From positions 2,418,001-2,482,000 of the forward strand of contig NZ_RKHO01000001.1 in assembly GCF_003752505.1 (NCBI RefSeq): a DNA stretch of 64,000 nt, in the 5' to 3' direction. Under the pieces are notes generated by a model. The model made no database searches, was not told where the DNA came from, and worked only from the letters and a program-made list of their open reading frames with translations. Source of the stretch: Nocardioides aurantiacus. Lineage in GTDB: Bacteria; Actinomycetota; Actinomycetes; Propionibacteriales; Nocardioidaceae. Of the stretch, positions 15,912-23,510 are shown piece by piece; the stretch's first letter is position 1; each line of letters opens with the position of its first letter. Position numbers and translations under genes: made by a program.

Positions 15912-16712
15912 GTGAGCGCACGCCCCGCCCGCACCGTCGTCATCACCGGAGCCGCCGCCGGCATCGGCCGTCGTACCGCCCTGACCCTGGCCGGCAACGG
16001 CTGGACGGTCGGCGCCTTCGACCTCGACGAGACCGGGCTGGCGACCCTCGCCGACGAGGCCGGCCGGCTCCCGGGACGCATCCTCACCGGCCACCTCGAC
16101 GTCACCGACGCCGCGGAGTTCGCCGAGCGGGTCGACGGGTTCGTCGCCGAGACCGGGCGGCTCGACGCGATCGTCAACAACGCCGGCATCCTGCTGGCGG
16201 GCCGCTTCGAGGAGATCGACGTGGCCAAGCAGCACCGCGAGATCGACATCAACACCAAGGGCGTCGTCAACGGCCTGCACGCCGCGTTCGCGCACCTCAA
16301 GGCGACGCCCGGCTCGGTGGCGGTCAACCTGGCCTCGGCCTCGGCGATCTACGGCCAGGCCGAGATCGCGAACTACAGCGCGACCAAGTTCTTCGTCCGC
16401 GGTCTCACCGAGGCGCTCGACATCGAGTGGAAGCGCCACGGCATCCGCGTCGCCGCGATCTGGCCGCTCTACGTGCAGACCGCGATGACCGACGACATCA
16501 AGACCGGCACCACCGACCGGCTCGGCATCAAGCTCGGCCCCCAGGACGTCGCCGACGCGATCGTCGGCGCCATCGACCCGCCGCTCCCGCGCCGCCTGGC
16601 CAAGCAGGTGCACTTCACGGTCGGGGCCCAGACCCGCGCGATGGCCCTCGGCTCGCGCTTCTCCCCCGCCTGGCTGACCCGCGCGGTCAACAAGAACCTG
16701 GCCGGTCACTGA
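15912..16712 (+). CDS. Short-chain dehydrogenase/reductase
   Basis: A 266-residue SDR. The cofactor motif 'TGAAAGIGRRTAL' opens the protein, 'IVNNAGI' follows near residue 92, and the catalytic Ser, Tyr and Lys are in 'LASASAIYGQAEIANYSATK'. The Asp in 'GAFDLDETGL' after strand 2 favours NAD(H). The N-terminal GTG/ATG region is preceded by GAGGAG. The substrate is unknown; the C-terminal 'ALGSRFSPAWLTRAVNK' tail resembles SDRs annotated as acting on lipids or alcohols. It appears monocistronic. Confidence 0.88.
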   Translation: MSARPARTVVITGAAAGIGRRTALTLAGNGWTVGAFDLDETGLATLADEAGRLPGRILTGHLDVTDAAEFAERVDGFVAETGRLDAIVNNAGILLAGRFEEIDVAKQHREIDINTKGVVNGLHAAFAHLKATPGSVAVNLASASAIYGQAEIANYSATKFFVRGLTEALDIEWKRHGIRVAAIWPLYVQTAMTDDIKTGTTDRLGIKLGPQDVADAIVGAIDPPLPRRLAKQVHFTVGAQTRAMALGSRFSPAWLTRAVNKNLAGH

Positions 16713-16764
16713 GGCGGACGGCGACGACCGCGCGTGCATCCACGGGGGGTGCGGAGTCGGAAGA

Positions 16765-16800
16765 GACGTCAGGACAGGGAGCCACCGGGCACCTGACGTC
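16765..16800. repeat. Inverted repeat in the fasciclin gene leader
   Basis: GACGTCAGG (16765-16773) and CCTGACGTC (16792-16800) are perfect 9-bp arms around an 18-base loop. The right arm ends directly before the AAAGGA ribosome-binding site of the fasciclin gene, so a hairpin could affect translation; it could also be a regulator site. Confidence 0.5.
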
Positions 16801-16816
16801 GAAAGGAACCTCCGAC

Positions 16817-17458
16817 ATGAGCAAGCTCCTCACCCGGGCAGCAGGGACGGTCGCGGTCGCCCTGCTGGCCACGGGCCTCTCGCCCGCCTCCGCCACGACC
16901 CAGGCCACCGCCGCGGCGCCCTCCGGCAACCGCAGCCTCGCCACCGTGCTCACGTCGGACGGCAACCGCTTCGACCGCAACGCCCATGACTACGACGTCA
17001 CGACCGAGGCCGTGCTGGCCGTGCTCGAGGCCAAGCCGGACAGCGCTGTCGGTGTCCTGGCCGACGGGTCGCAGCCGCTGACCGCGTTCGTGCCGACCGA
17101 CCGCGCCTTCCGTCGGTTGGTCCACGCGCTGACCGGGAAGTGGGTCCGCAGCGAGCGGCACGTCTTCGAGGCCGTGGCCGGTCTCGGCATCGACACGGTC
17201 GAGCAGGTGCTGCTCTACCACGTGGTGCCGGGGAGCACGATCGACCGTCGCGCGGCGCTGGCCTCGGACGGCGCCCGGCTGACGACCGCCGCCGGCCCGA
17301 CCGTCACGGTGGACGTACGCCGCAGCCCGCGACGCGTCGTGCTCCTGGACCGCGACCCGAACGCCTACAACCCGCGCATCGTCCGCTTCGACCTCAACCG
17401 CGGCAACAAGCAGATCGCGCACGCCGTCAACCGGGTCCTCCGCCCCGCCGACCTGTGA
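16817..17458 (+). CDS. Secreted fasciclin-domain protein
   Basis: A 213-residue protein with a signal peptide (1-27) and one fasciclin (FAS1) domain. H1-like motif 'LTAFVPTDRAFRRLV' and H2-like 'VEQVLLYHVVPGSTI' are clear. FAS1 domains mediate adhesion; the mycobacterial Mpt70/Mpt83 proteins are the best-known relatives. ATG 16817 has AAAGGA upstream. The gene lies 46 bases before an ECF sigma/anti-sigma pair, as mpt70/83 lie near sigK/rskA, so regulation by that sigma factor is likely but inferred. Confidence 0.9.
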   Translation: MSKLLTRAAGTVAVALLATGLSPASATTQATAAAPSGNRSLATVLTSDGNRFDRNAHDYDVTTEAVLAVLEAKPDSAVGVLADGSQPLTAFVPTDRAFRRLVHALTGKWVRSERHVFEAVAGLGIDTVEQVLLYHVVPGSTIDRRAALASDGARLTTAAGPTVTVDVRRSPRRVVLLDRDPNAYNPRIVRFDLNRGNKQIAHAVNRVLRPADL

Positions 17459-17504
17459 GTCCGGACCACCACGCGCGCTGCCGCGCGATCGCTACCCTGG
17501 GTCG

Positions 17505-18089
17505 ATGACCGGGAGCGGACTGCGCGGCAGCGCCGTGGTGGACCTGGCGACAGCACTCCGGGACGGTCGCCACGACGCGCTCGAGGAGCTGTTCGACCGG
17601 TGGTCGCCGCTCGTCCACTCGTTGGCGTGGCAGGCGCTGCGCGACCCCCACGAGGCCGACGAGGTCACCCAGCTGGTCTTCGTCTCGGCGTGGCGCTCGC
17701 GCGAGACCCTGCGCCCCTCCGACACCGCCCTGCCCGCGTGGCTGGTCGGCATCTGCCGGCACCGCATCGCCGACCGCTTCGCCGACCGGTCCCGCGAGTC
17801 CCGCCGCCTGGCCCGGATGGCGTCCGAGGAGGACGTGCTGGAGGCCGACCGGGTCGAGGTCCTCGGCACCGAGCAGTTCCTCGAGGCGCTCACCATGGAG
17901 GAGGCCCTCGGCGCCCTCCCCGAACCGCGGCAGACCGTCGTGCGGCTGGCCTTCCTCGAGGACCAGACCCACGCCGAGATCAGCCGCCGGCTCGGCCTGC
18001 CGCTTGGCACGGTCAAGAGCCACGTCCGCCGGGGACTGCTCCAGCTGCGCGACCGGTTGGCGGTGAGCCATGACGACGCACCTCGATGA
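17505..18089 (+). CDS. ECF RNA polymerase sigma factor
   Basis: A 194-residue group IV sigma factor. Region 2 runs through 'ALEELFDRWSPLVHSLAWQA' and 'EADEVTQLVFVSAW'; region 4 is 'LPEPRQTVVRLAFLEDQTHA' through 'LGLPLGTVKSHVRRGLLQL'. The C-terminus overlaps the next gene, an anti-sigma factor, by 20 bases. It resembles SigK/RpoE-type factors controlled by RskA-like anti-sigma proteins. Upstream fasciclin is a likely target. Confidence 0.93.
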   Translation: MTGSGLRGSAVVDLATALRDGRHDALEELFDRWSPLVHSLAWQALRDPHEADEVTQLVFVSAWRSRETLRPSDTALPAWLVGICRHRIADRFADRSRESRRLARMASEEDVLEADRVEVLGTEQFLEALTMEEALGALPEPRQTVVRLAFLEDQTHAEISRRLGLPLGTVKSHVRRGLLQLRDRLAVSHDDAPR

Positions 18090-18798
18090 CGACGACCTGG
18101 CGGCCGTCGCGCTCGGCGACCACGAGACGGAGCTGCCGCCGTCGGCCTGGAGCCACGCCGAGTCCTGTGCGCACTGCGCCACCGAGGTCGAGGCGCTGCA
18201 GGCCGTCGTCCGCCGGGCACGGGCGACCCCCGCCTCCGCCCCGCCGGTCGGCCCGGGCGTGTGGCGCTCCGTGGAGCGCGAGATCGCCGCCGACGACGCA
18301 CCGCCCGCCGCGCCGGCGCCGGGGTCGACCGCCCCGCGACGGCACCACCCACGGCGACGGGGGGCGCTCCGGCTGCTCGCCGGCGCGGCCGCGCTCGTGC
18401 TGGCCGCCGGCGCCGGGCTGGCGTACGGGCGGACCCTCGCGCCCGACCCGCCGCGGGCTCAGGACCAGGTCGTCGCGCGGGCCGACCTCACCACCGTCGA
18501 CGGTGATGCGTCCCGGGGCCGGGCCCAGGTGGTGCGCGCCGACGGCGCGCTGGCGCTGCGGATCTCCGCCGCCGACCTCGGCGACGAGGCCGGGTGGCAC
18601 GAGGTGTGGCTGCTGCACGACGACGGCCGGGGCCTGGTCTCGCTGGGCACGCTCGGCGGCGGCGAGAGCGGCACCTTCCCGCTCCCCGGCGCACTGCTGC
18701 GCGAGGGCTACACCACGGTCGACGTCTCGCTCGAGGACGACGGCGACCCGGCCCACTCCGGGCGGTCCCTGGCGCGAGGACGACTGGGCGACGTCTGA
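18070..18798 (+). CDS. Membrane anti-sigma factor with zinc-binding motif (RskA-like)
   Basis: A 242-residue transmembrane regulator. The cytoplasmic zinc anti-sigma motif is H29-x3-C33-x2-C36 ('SHAESCAHC'). A membrane helix (about 98-120) leads to an extracellular RskA-type C-terminal domain ('GWHEVWLLHDDGRG', 'GTFPLPGALL'). It should hold the overlapping sigma factor inactive until intramembrane cleavage or redox change. The gene overlaps the sigma gene by 20 bases. Signal unknown. Confidence 0.9.
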   Translation: MTTHLDDDDLAAVALGDHETELPPSAWSHAESCAHCATEVEALQAVVRRARATPASAPPVGPGVWRSVEREIAADDAPPAAPAPGSTAPRRHHPRRRGALRLLAGAAALVLAAGAGLAYGRTLAPDPPRAQDQVVARADLTTVDGDASRGRAQVVRADGALALRISAADLGDEAGWHEVWLLHDDGRGLVSLGTLGGGESGTFPLPGALLREGYTTVDVSLEDDGDPAHSGRSLARGRLGDV

Positions 18799-18956
18799 GA
18801 GGCGTACGGGCTGACCGGCCCTACCCCGCTCGCGCACGGCCATGCCTGGCGTTTCGAGACGCTCTAGTCCACCCCCATCCGGTTGCCGGTTCACCCACCT
18901 CGGGCACGTGGGGGGTGCCACGCTCGGCCGGCGACGAGAGGCGGGAGAGAGCAGCG

Positions 18957-19835
18957 ATGACGGCAGCACGGACGGCGAGCCCCCAGGCGACCGACGACGG
19001 GGCCCCGGTCGACGGCGCACCGGGGCGGGGCGCCCCCGCCGACGGCCGGCTGGACTGCGTCCTGCAGGTGCTCGGCGGTGCCTCCGTGGCCGGCGTCGCC
19101 CGGGGCGCGGGCCTGGAGCCGGCCGTGGTCCACCGGTGGGTGCGGCTGTTCACCGACGCCGGCGCCGCCGGCCTCGCCAACCGGCCCGACCCGACCCTGG
19201 CCCAGCAGCGCGACCGCTTCCTGGCCGCGTTCGCCCACGAGATCCGTACGCCGCTCGCGGTCGCCCAGGGCTGGACCGACATCCTCGCCGACGGCGACCT
19301 CCCCGAGGACATGACCGCCTCGACGGTCGGCAAGCTCGGCGCCGCGCTCGCGCTGCTGGCCGAGCGCACCCAGGAGGTGGAGTACCTCGCCGCCGCGTCA
19401 CTGGGGCGGCTGCGGGTGACCCGCCGCGCGGTCTCGGCCCTCGCGCTGGTGCCCGACGGCGAGGCTGCGCCGAGCGGCGACCTCGACGCCCGGGTCGACA
19501 CCGATCCTGGCCTGGCCGCCCGGGTCGTGCGCGACCTGTGGGCGGCCGCGGCGATGGCCCCCCGGCCCACGCGGCGCGAGCTCCAGGTCCGCGACACCGG
19601 GATGTGGGTCGAGCTGCGCGTCGTCCGGACCGGTGAGCCGATCCCCGCCCGCACCCTGCACGCGCTGTTCGAGCCCTTCGACCGCAACGACGACGCCACC
19701 GGCGTCTCCACCGGTCTCTACCTCGCCCGCGCCCTCAGTGTCGCCCTCGGCGGCACCGTCGGGCTCGAGCAGGACTCCGAGCGCGCCGTGTTCTGGGTGC
19801 GTCTCCCCTCCCCCGAACCGAGGACCCTCCGATGA
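18957..19835 (+). CDS. Helix-turn-helix domain fused to a degenerate histidine kinase
   Basis: A 292-residue cytoplasmic protein with no membrane segment. Residues 31-78 form a transposase/homeodomain-type HTH ('GASVAGVARGAGLEPAVVHR'). A dimerisation/phosphoacceptor box follows with His94 in 'AAFAHEIRTPLAVAQGW'. The C-terminal ATPase-like domain ends with 'DATGVSTGLYLARALSVALG', but the N-box Asn and the DxGxG G1 box are not recognisable. ATP binding may be weak or lost. Start at ATG 18957 after GGGAGAG. The stop overlaps the next gene. A DNA-binding kinase without its own response regulator is unusual. Confidence 0.8.
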   Translation: MTAARTASPQATDDGAPVDGAPGRGAPADGRLDCVLQVLGGASVAGVARGAGLEPAVVHRWVRLFTDAGAAGLANRPDPTLAQQRDRFLAAFAHEIRTPLAVAQGWTDILADGDLPEDMTASTVGKLGAALALLAERTQEVEYLAAASLGRLRVTRRAVSALALVPDGEAAPSGDLDARVDTDPGLAARVVRDLWAAAAMAPRPTRRELQVRDTGMWVELRVVRTGEPIPARTLHALFEPFDRNDDATGVSTGLYLARALSVALGGTVGLEQDSERAVFWVRLPSPEPRTLR

Positions 19836-20014
19836 TCTTCCGCCTCGCCTGTGGCGACGTCATGCCCGGCTGCGCCGCCAGCTTCGAGAACACCGACAAG
19901 AGCCTGCTGCTCGAGGAGGTCGCCCGTCACGCGGCCGCCGACCACGGCATCGCCGAGATCACGCCCGAGATGCTCGCGGCCGTGGACGGCAAGATCGTGC
20001 AGGCACCGGCCTAG
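19832..20014 (+). CDS. DUF1059 family small protein
   Basis: A 60-residue protein with the DUF1059 signature: 'RLACGDVMPGCAASFE' (Cys7 and Cys14) and a conserved central His region 'EVARHAAADHGI'. Cys and His suggest metal binding. The ATG overlaps the TGA of the HTH-kinase gene (ATGA), so the two are coupled. It overlaps the convergent esterase gene by 4 bases. No function is known for the family. Confidence 0.88.
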   Translation: MIFRLACGDVMPGCAASFENTDKSLLLEEVARHAAADHGIAEITPEMLAAVDGKIVQAPA

Positions 20015-20949
20015 CGGCTCCCCACCAGCGCGGCGACGACCTCGCGGGTGCCGGTCCGGCCCTCGGGGGTGGGGGTCAGCGGGTGCACGTGGACCGCACC
20101 CGGCACCTCGTGCAGCGTCACCGGCGTACCCACCTCGCGGCAGCGCTCGACCAGCAGCAGCGTGTCCGGGTGGAGCGAGTCGCGGGTGCCGATCCACACC
20201 GTCATCGGCGGCAGCCCGTCGAGCCGACCGAGCAGGGGGCTGACCCGCGGGTCGCGGAGGTCGCCGCCACCCATCCACACCCGGGCCACCTCGCGCGCGC
20301 CCGGCGTCGAGAGCCAGGGGTCGTCGACGCGGTCGATGTCGGGGTTGGTCAGCGTGGCGTCGACCCACGGCGCGACCAGCACCAGCCGCGCGACTCCGAC
20401 GCCCTCGTCGCGCAGCACCTGCGCCAGCCCCAACGCCAGCCCGCCGCCGGCGGAGTCGCCCGCCAGCACCAGTCCTCCCCCGGCGCCGACCGGCACGTCC
20501 TGGTGGGACTCGGGAGACGGTCGCGACTGCCACGGTCTCCCGAGCGCACCCGGATCGGCGGCCAGGTCGCGGCAGAGCCCGACCAGGAAGGCGTAGGCGT
20601 CGTCGCAGGTGTGGTCGGGCGCGAGGCCGTAGAGGGGCACCACGACGCGGCAGCCGGCGTCGACCGCCGCCGAGACCAACGCCCAGTGCTGCGGGGCGAT
20701 CTCGGACAGGTAGGTGCCGCCGTGCAGGTAGACCACCGTGCTCGCCGGCACGCGCTCCGGCTCCACGTAGTAGACCCGGAACCCACCCACCTCGGCCTCG
20801 TGCACGTCGTGGCGGTCCCGGAACCGCTTCGGCGGCGACGGATCGGCCTTGGGCTCGGCGAGCCGCTTCCGGGCTCGGCCCACGGTCGCCATCCGCGGCT
20901 TCCGGGTCACCCGCAGCACCAGTCCCACGCCCCGCATCTGCCAGCTCAT
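20011..20949 (-). CDS. Alpha/beta hydrolase, hormone-sensitive-lipase type esterase
   Basis: A 312-residue esterase. Oxyanion motif 'VVYLHGGTYLS' and nucleophile elbow 'LAGDSAGGGLAL' are typical of the HSL family. The acid is likely the Asp in 'VWIGTRDSLHPDT', and the base is a His in 'VPGAVHVHPL'. The N-terminal 45 residues are basic. It is presumably cytoplasmic and acts on short-chain esters. Separate from the Tad operon upstream by a large inverted repeat. Confidence 0.88.
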   Translation of the reverse strand: MSWQMRGVGLVLRVTRKPRMATVGRARKRLAEPKADPSPPKRFRDRHDVHEAEVGGFRVYYVEPERVPASTVVYLHGGTYLSEIAPQHWALVSAAVDAGCRVVVPLYGLAPDHTCDDAYAFLVGLCRDLAADPGALGRPWQSRPSPESHQDVPVGAGGGLVLAGDSAGGGLALGLAQVLRDEGVGVARLVLVAPWVDATLTNPDIDRVDDPWLSTPGAREVARVWMGGGDLRDPRVSPLLGRLDGLPPMTVWIGTRDSLHPDTLLLVERCREVGTPVTLHEVPGAVHVHPLTPTPEGRTGTREVVAALVGSR

Positions 20950-20990
20950 GGGCGCAGGCTCCCACGGTCCGGTGAGGTGCGGTCGAGCCG

Positions 20991-21079
20991 CACCCGGCCG
21001 ACGATCAGTTCGCGGTCGCCGGGTGTGGGTCCCCGCCTGGGCGTCGGCGCAGGGTGCTGAACTGATCGTCGTTCGGGTG
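20991..21079. repeat. 21-bp inverted repeat between the Tad operon and the esterase gene
   Basis: CACCCGGCCGACGATCAGTT+C (20991-21011) pairs with 21059-21079 at 19 of 21 positions; the inner 13 bases are perfect. The loop is 47 bases. The direct repeat CGGGTGTGGGT also occurs at 21020-21030 and 21074-21084. It may end tad transcription or be a dispersed repeat family; no T-run is seen. Confidence 0.6.
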
Positions 21080-21090
21080 TGGGTGCGGCG

Positions 21091-21525
21091 TCAGTCGGAG
21101 ACCACGACGACCGAGGCGGCCTGGCCGGTGATCCGGACCTGCTCGCCCACGCCAGGCACACGCAGCGGCAGGTCGGTCGGGGCGGCGAGACTGACGATCA
21201 CGGTGTCACCGGTGGTGCGCACCGAGTGGGACAGGCCGGGGAAGCGCTGCGACGCGCCGCTGGCGGCGAGGTAGGTGGCGACGTACTGCCGGGCCGCCTG
21301 CGGGTCGATCTCGGCCCGCCGACCCAGGCCTTGCGTGTAGACCTGCTCGCCCTGCAGCCCGTCGGTGGCCGCGAGGGCCGCGGCGTCGGCGGTGGCGTTG
21401 AGGCCCTGGCGCCGGAGGTACGCCGCGGACGCGTCGACGACCACGGCCACCACCAGCGCGACCACGACCGTGAAGCCGATGATGAGCGGCGTCATCGACC
21501 CGTGCTCGTCGCGGGGCCGGCTCAC
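21091..21525 (-). CDS. TadG/TadE-like pilus assembly protein (last gene of tad operon)
   Basis: A 144-residue protein, start GTG 21523-21525 in a GTGA overlap with the gene before. The N-terminal 'DEHGSMTPLIIGFTVVVALV' is the prepilin-like stretch of Rv3654c/TadG-type proteins: charged residues, a Gly, then a hydrophobic helix. 'RRQGLNATADAAALAATDG' after it is a hallmark of secretion-neighbourhood TadE-like proteins. It is probably a minor pseudopilin or assembly protein in the membrane. Confidence 0.82.
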   Translation of the reverse strand: MSRPRDEHGSMTPLIIGFTVVVALVVAVVVDASAAYLRRQGLNATADAAALAATDGLQGEQVYTQGLGRRAEIDPQAARQYVATYLAASGASQRFPGLSHSVRTTGDTVIVSLAAPTDLPLRVPGVGEQVRITGQAASVVVVSD

Positions 21526-21959
21526 GGCCGCTCCTCGCGGAAGGTGCCGTACGGCGCCTGGTGGTCGGCCTGCAGCCGGATCGCCGGCGTCTGCGACCCG
21601 AACACCGCCGGCAGCAGCGGCAGGTCGACCGAGGAGCGGACCTCCGCGCGGACCACCGACCCGGGGGTGAGGCAGTCGCGGGGTACCGGCCGGCAGGTGA
21701 TCTCCACCCGCGGCGCGTCGGTGAGGCCCTGGTCGGCGTACGCCAGGCGGGCGGCTGCCTGGGCACGGGAGTACGCCGAGGCCTGGTCGGGCGAGGTCAC
21801 GAACGCGCGACCGGCCGAACGGGCCGCGGCCGAGGCGGCGTACGCCGCGCGCTGGGTCTCGAAGACGGTCAGCACGACGTAGAGCAGCGGCACCAGCAGC
21901 AGGATCGCGAGCCAGACGAACTCGATCACCGCGGTCCCCTCCTCGTCGTGCGCCGTCAC
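21522..21959 (-). CDS. TadE-like pseudopilin
   Basis: A 145-residue protein with GTG start overlapping the preceding stop. 'DEEGTAVIEFVWLAILLLVP' is the TadE motif (Gly, then a hydrophobic helix with an acidic residue at +5). 'QRAAYAASAAARSAGRAFV' follows the helix. The C-terminal domain holds a likely disulphide pair ('ITCRPVPRDCLT'). It is part of the tad operon and probably processed by a prepilin peptidase that is not in the window. Confidence 0.84.
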   Translation of the reverse strand: MTAHDEEGTAVIEFVWLAILLLVPLLYVVLTVFETQRAAYAASAAARSAGRAFVTSPDQASAYSRAQAAARLAYADQGLTDAPRVEITCRPVPRDCLTPGSVVRAEVRSSVDLPLLPAVFGSQTPAIRLQADHQAPYGTFREERP

Positions 21960-22387
21960 GGCTGGTCCTGCAGCAGCGGCTCCTGCACCCCGTGGCCCTC
22001 GACGTCGAGCGAGACGCCCGGGCCCCACAACCCGAGCGGAGGCACGACGGCCCGCACCCGGACCTCGACGGTCGGCACTCCCCCGGTCGTCGTACGACGC
22101 GCGGAAACGTCGCGCGCGAACCGGTCGGCGATCGCGCCCCGCACCTGCTGGCGGGTGCGGGCCACGCCGTCGGCCGGACCCCGGTCGAGGGTCGCGCCGT
22201 AGCGGGCACCCTCCGTCGCGGCGGCGGTCAGGGTGTTGCGCACGTGCAGCACCAGCCCGACCTGGACGAGGCCCAGGACGAGCGGCACGAGCACCATGCT
22301 GACCAGGACGAAGTCGACGACGGCGGCGCCGGCCTCGTCGCGGCGCCACCGGTCGGGCTCAGCCCGAGACCGAGGCGAGCGCTTCAC
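21956..22387 (-). CDS. TadE-like pseudopilin
   Basis: A 143-residue paralogue of the next gene. The N-terminus is basic, then 'DEAGAAVVDFVLVSMVLVPL' gives the Gly/Asp prepilin-type motif, followed by 'HVRNTLTAAATEGARYGATL', the typical TadE sequence. GTG start; the first 29 bases overlap the end of the pilin-like gene. Together with the two following genes it likely forms the minor pilin set of the Tad apparatus. Confidence 0.85.
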   Translation of the reverse strand: MKRSPRSRAEPDRWRRDEAGAAVVDFVLVSMVLVPLVLGLVQVGLVLHVRNTLTAAATEGARYGATLDRGPADGVARTRQQVRGAIADRFARDVSARRTTTGGVPTVEVRVRAVVPPLGLWGPGVSLDVEGHGVQEPLLQDQP

Positions 22388-22538
22388 GCAGCATCGCGCC
22401 CAGCTGCGAGCCGGCGATGGCCCAGAGGCCGGCGACCAGACCGGCGGTCATCACGGTGATCAGGACCCAGCCGGGCACGTCGCCGCGCTCGTCGCGCGGG
22501 TGGCGCAGCCGCTGCAGGGGTGAGGGAAGGTGTCGCAC
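22359..22538 (-). CDS. Small Flp-type pilin-like protein, 59 codons
   Basis: A short frame, GTG 22536-22538 to TGA 22361-22359, with a strong ribosome-binding site (GGAGGAACC directly upstream). The protein has a basic start ('RHLPSPLQRLRHPRDERG'), then Gly-Asp and one hydrophobic helix ('GWVLITVMTAGLVAGLWAIA') and ends 'SQLGAMLREALASVSG'. Its size and position between tadC and the TadE genes match the major Flp pilin slot in actinobacterial tad loci. The usual Glu at +5 after the cleavage-site Gly is not obvious, so the pilin role is an inference. Confidence 0.65.
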   Translation of the reverse strand: MRHLPSPLQRLRHPRDERGDVPGWVLITVMTAGLVAGLWAIAGSQLGAMLREALASVSG

Positions 22539-22583
22539 GGTTCCTCCAGGTGGTGGGGTTCTCGGCCAGAAGACGGGGGCGGG

Positions 22584-23510
22584 TCAGGGCACGACCAGGC
22601 GCAGGCCGACCAGGCCCGGCCAGAACGCGAAGACGACGACGGTCGGGAGCACGAGGAAGACGACGGGCACCATCATCAGGACCTCCCGGCGCGCGCCGGT
22701 CTCGATCAGGGCGCGTCGCGAGGCCTCGCGGACGTCGCCGGCCTGGGCGTGCAGGACGTCGGACAGCGGGGTGCCGCGCTCGACCGCGACGGCCACGCCC
22801 TCGGCGAAGCGCGAGACCACGGCCAGACCGGAGCGGGCCGACATCTCGTCGAAGGCGCGGGTGATCGGCGTACCGGTGCGGACGTGGGCGAGGACGCGCG
22901 CCAGCTCGGCGGACAGCTCGCCCGAGGAGCGGCGCACCACGCGGTCGAGCGCCGCGACCGGGCTCTCCCCGGCCGCCACGGCCAGGGCCAGCAGCTCGGC
23001 GACGGTCGGGAACTCCTGCAGGATCTGCCGCTCGCGGGCCGCGACCTGGGCGCTGAGGCGGTTCTCCCGCAGCAGCACGCCGCTGACGAACGCGATGCCG
23101 CAGAACACCAGCAACGGCACCGACCGCTCCGGCGAGGTGGCGGCGACCAGGCCCGAGGGCACCGCGGCGAGGGTGAAGCCGACCAGCCCCCAGACCACCT
23201 GCTCGACGCGGAACTGGGCGACGTCGATCTCCAGGCCGGCCCGCTCGATCCGGCGCCGCACGGACGTCGAGCCGCCCATGACACGCTCGACCGCCCGTCC
23301 CGCGGCCTGCAGCGGCGGTCCGAACACCCCCGCGAAGGCGTTGGACGACGCCGGCGGCGCCGGCAACGACGCCGGGCGCGGGAGGTCGCGCACGTAGGGC
23401 AGCACGCGCACCGCGATCGGCGTACGACGGGCGTCGAGCAGTGCCACGACGACGAGCCAGAGCCCGGCACCGAGGGCGCCGCCGAGCAGGCCTCCGAGGA
23501 GCGGCGTCAC
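22584..23510 (-). CDS. tadC: Tad pilus inner-membrane platform protein TadC
   Basis: A 308-residue type II secretion F-domain protein. Start is GTG 23508-23510 (GTGA overlap with tadB). Two N-terminal helices, the cytoplasmic F-domain ('LQEFPTVAELLALAVAAGES', 'GTPITRAFDEMSARS', 'RGTPLSDVLHAQAGDVRE') and a C-terminal helix pair ('VLMMVPVVFLVLPTVVVFAF') are all visible. With TadB it forms the platform on which the TadA ATPase works. Confidence 0.88.
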   Translation of the reverse strand: MTPLLGGLLGGALGAGLWLVVVALLDARRTPIAVRVLPYVRDLPRPASLPAPPASSNAFAGVFGPPLQAAGRAVERVMGGSTSVRRRIERAGLEIDVAQFRVEQVVWGLVGFTLAAVPSGLVAATSPERSVPLLVFCGIAFVSGVLLRENRLSAQVAARERQILQEFPTVAELLALAVAAGESPVAALDRVVRRSSGELSAELARVLAHVRTGTPITRAFDEMSARSGLAVVSRFAEGVAVAVERGTPLSDVLHAQAGDVREASRRALIETGARREVLMMVPVVFLVLPTVVVFAFWPGLVGLRLVVP

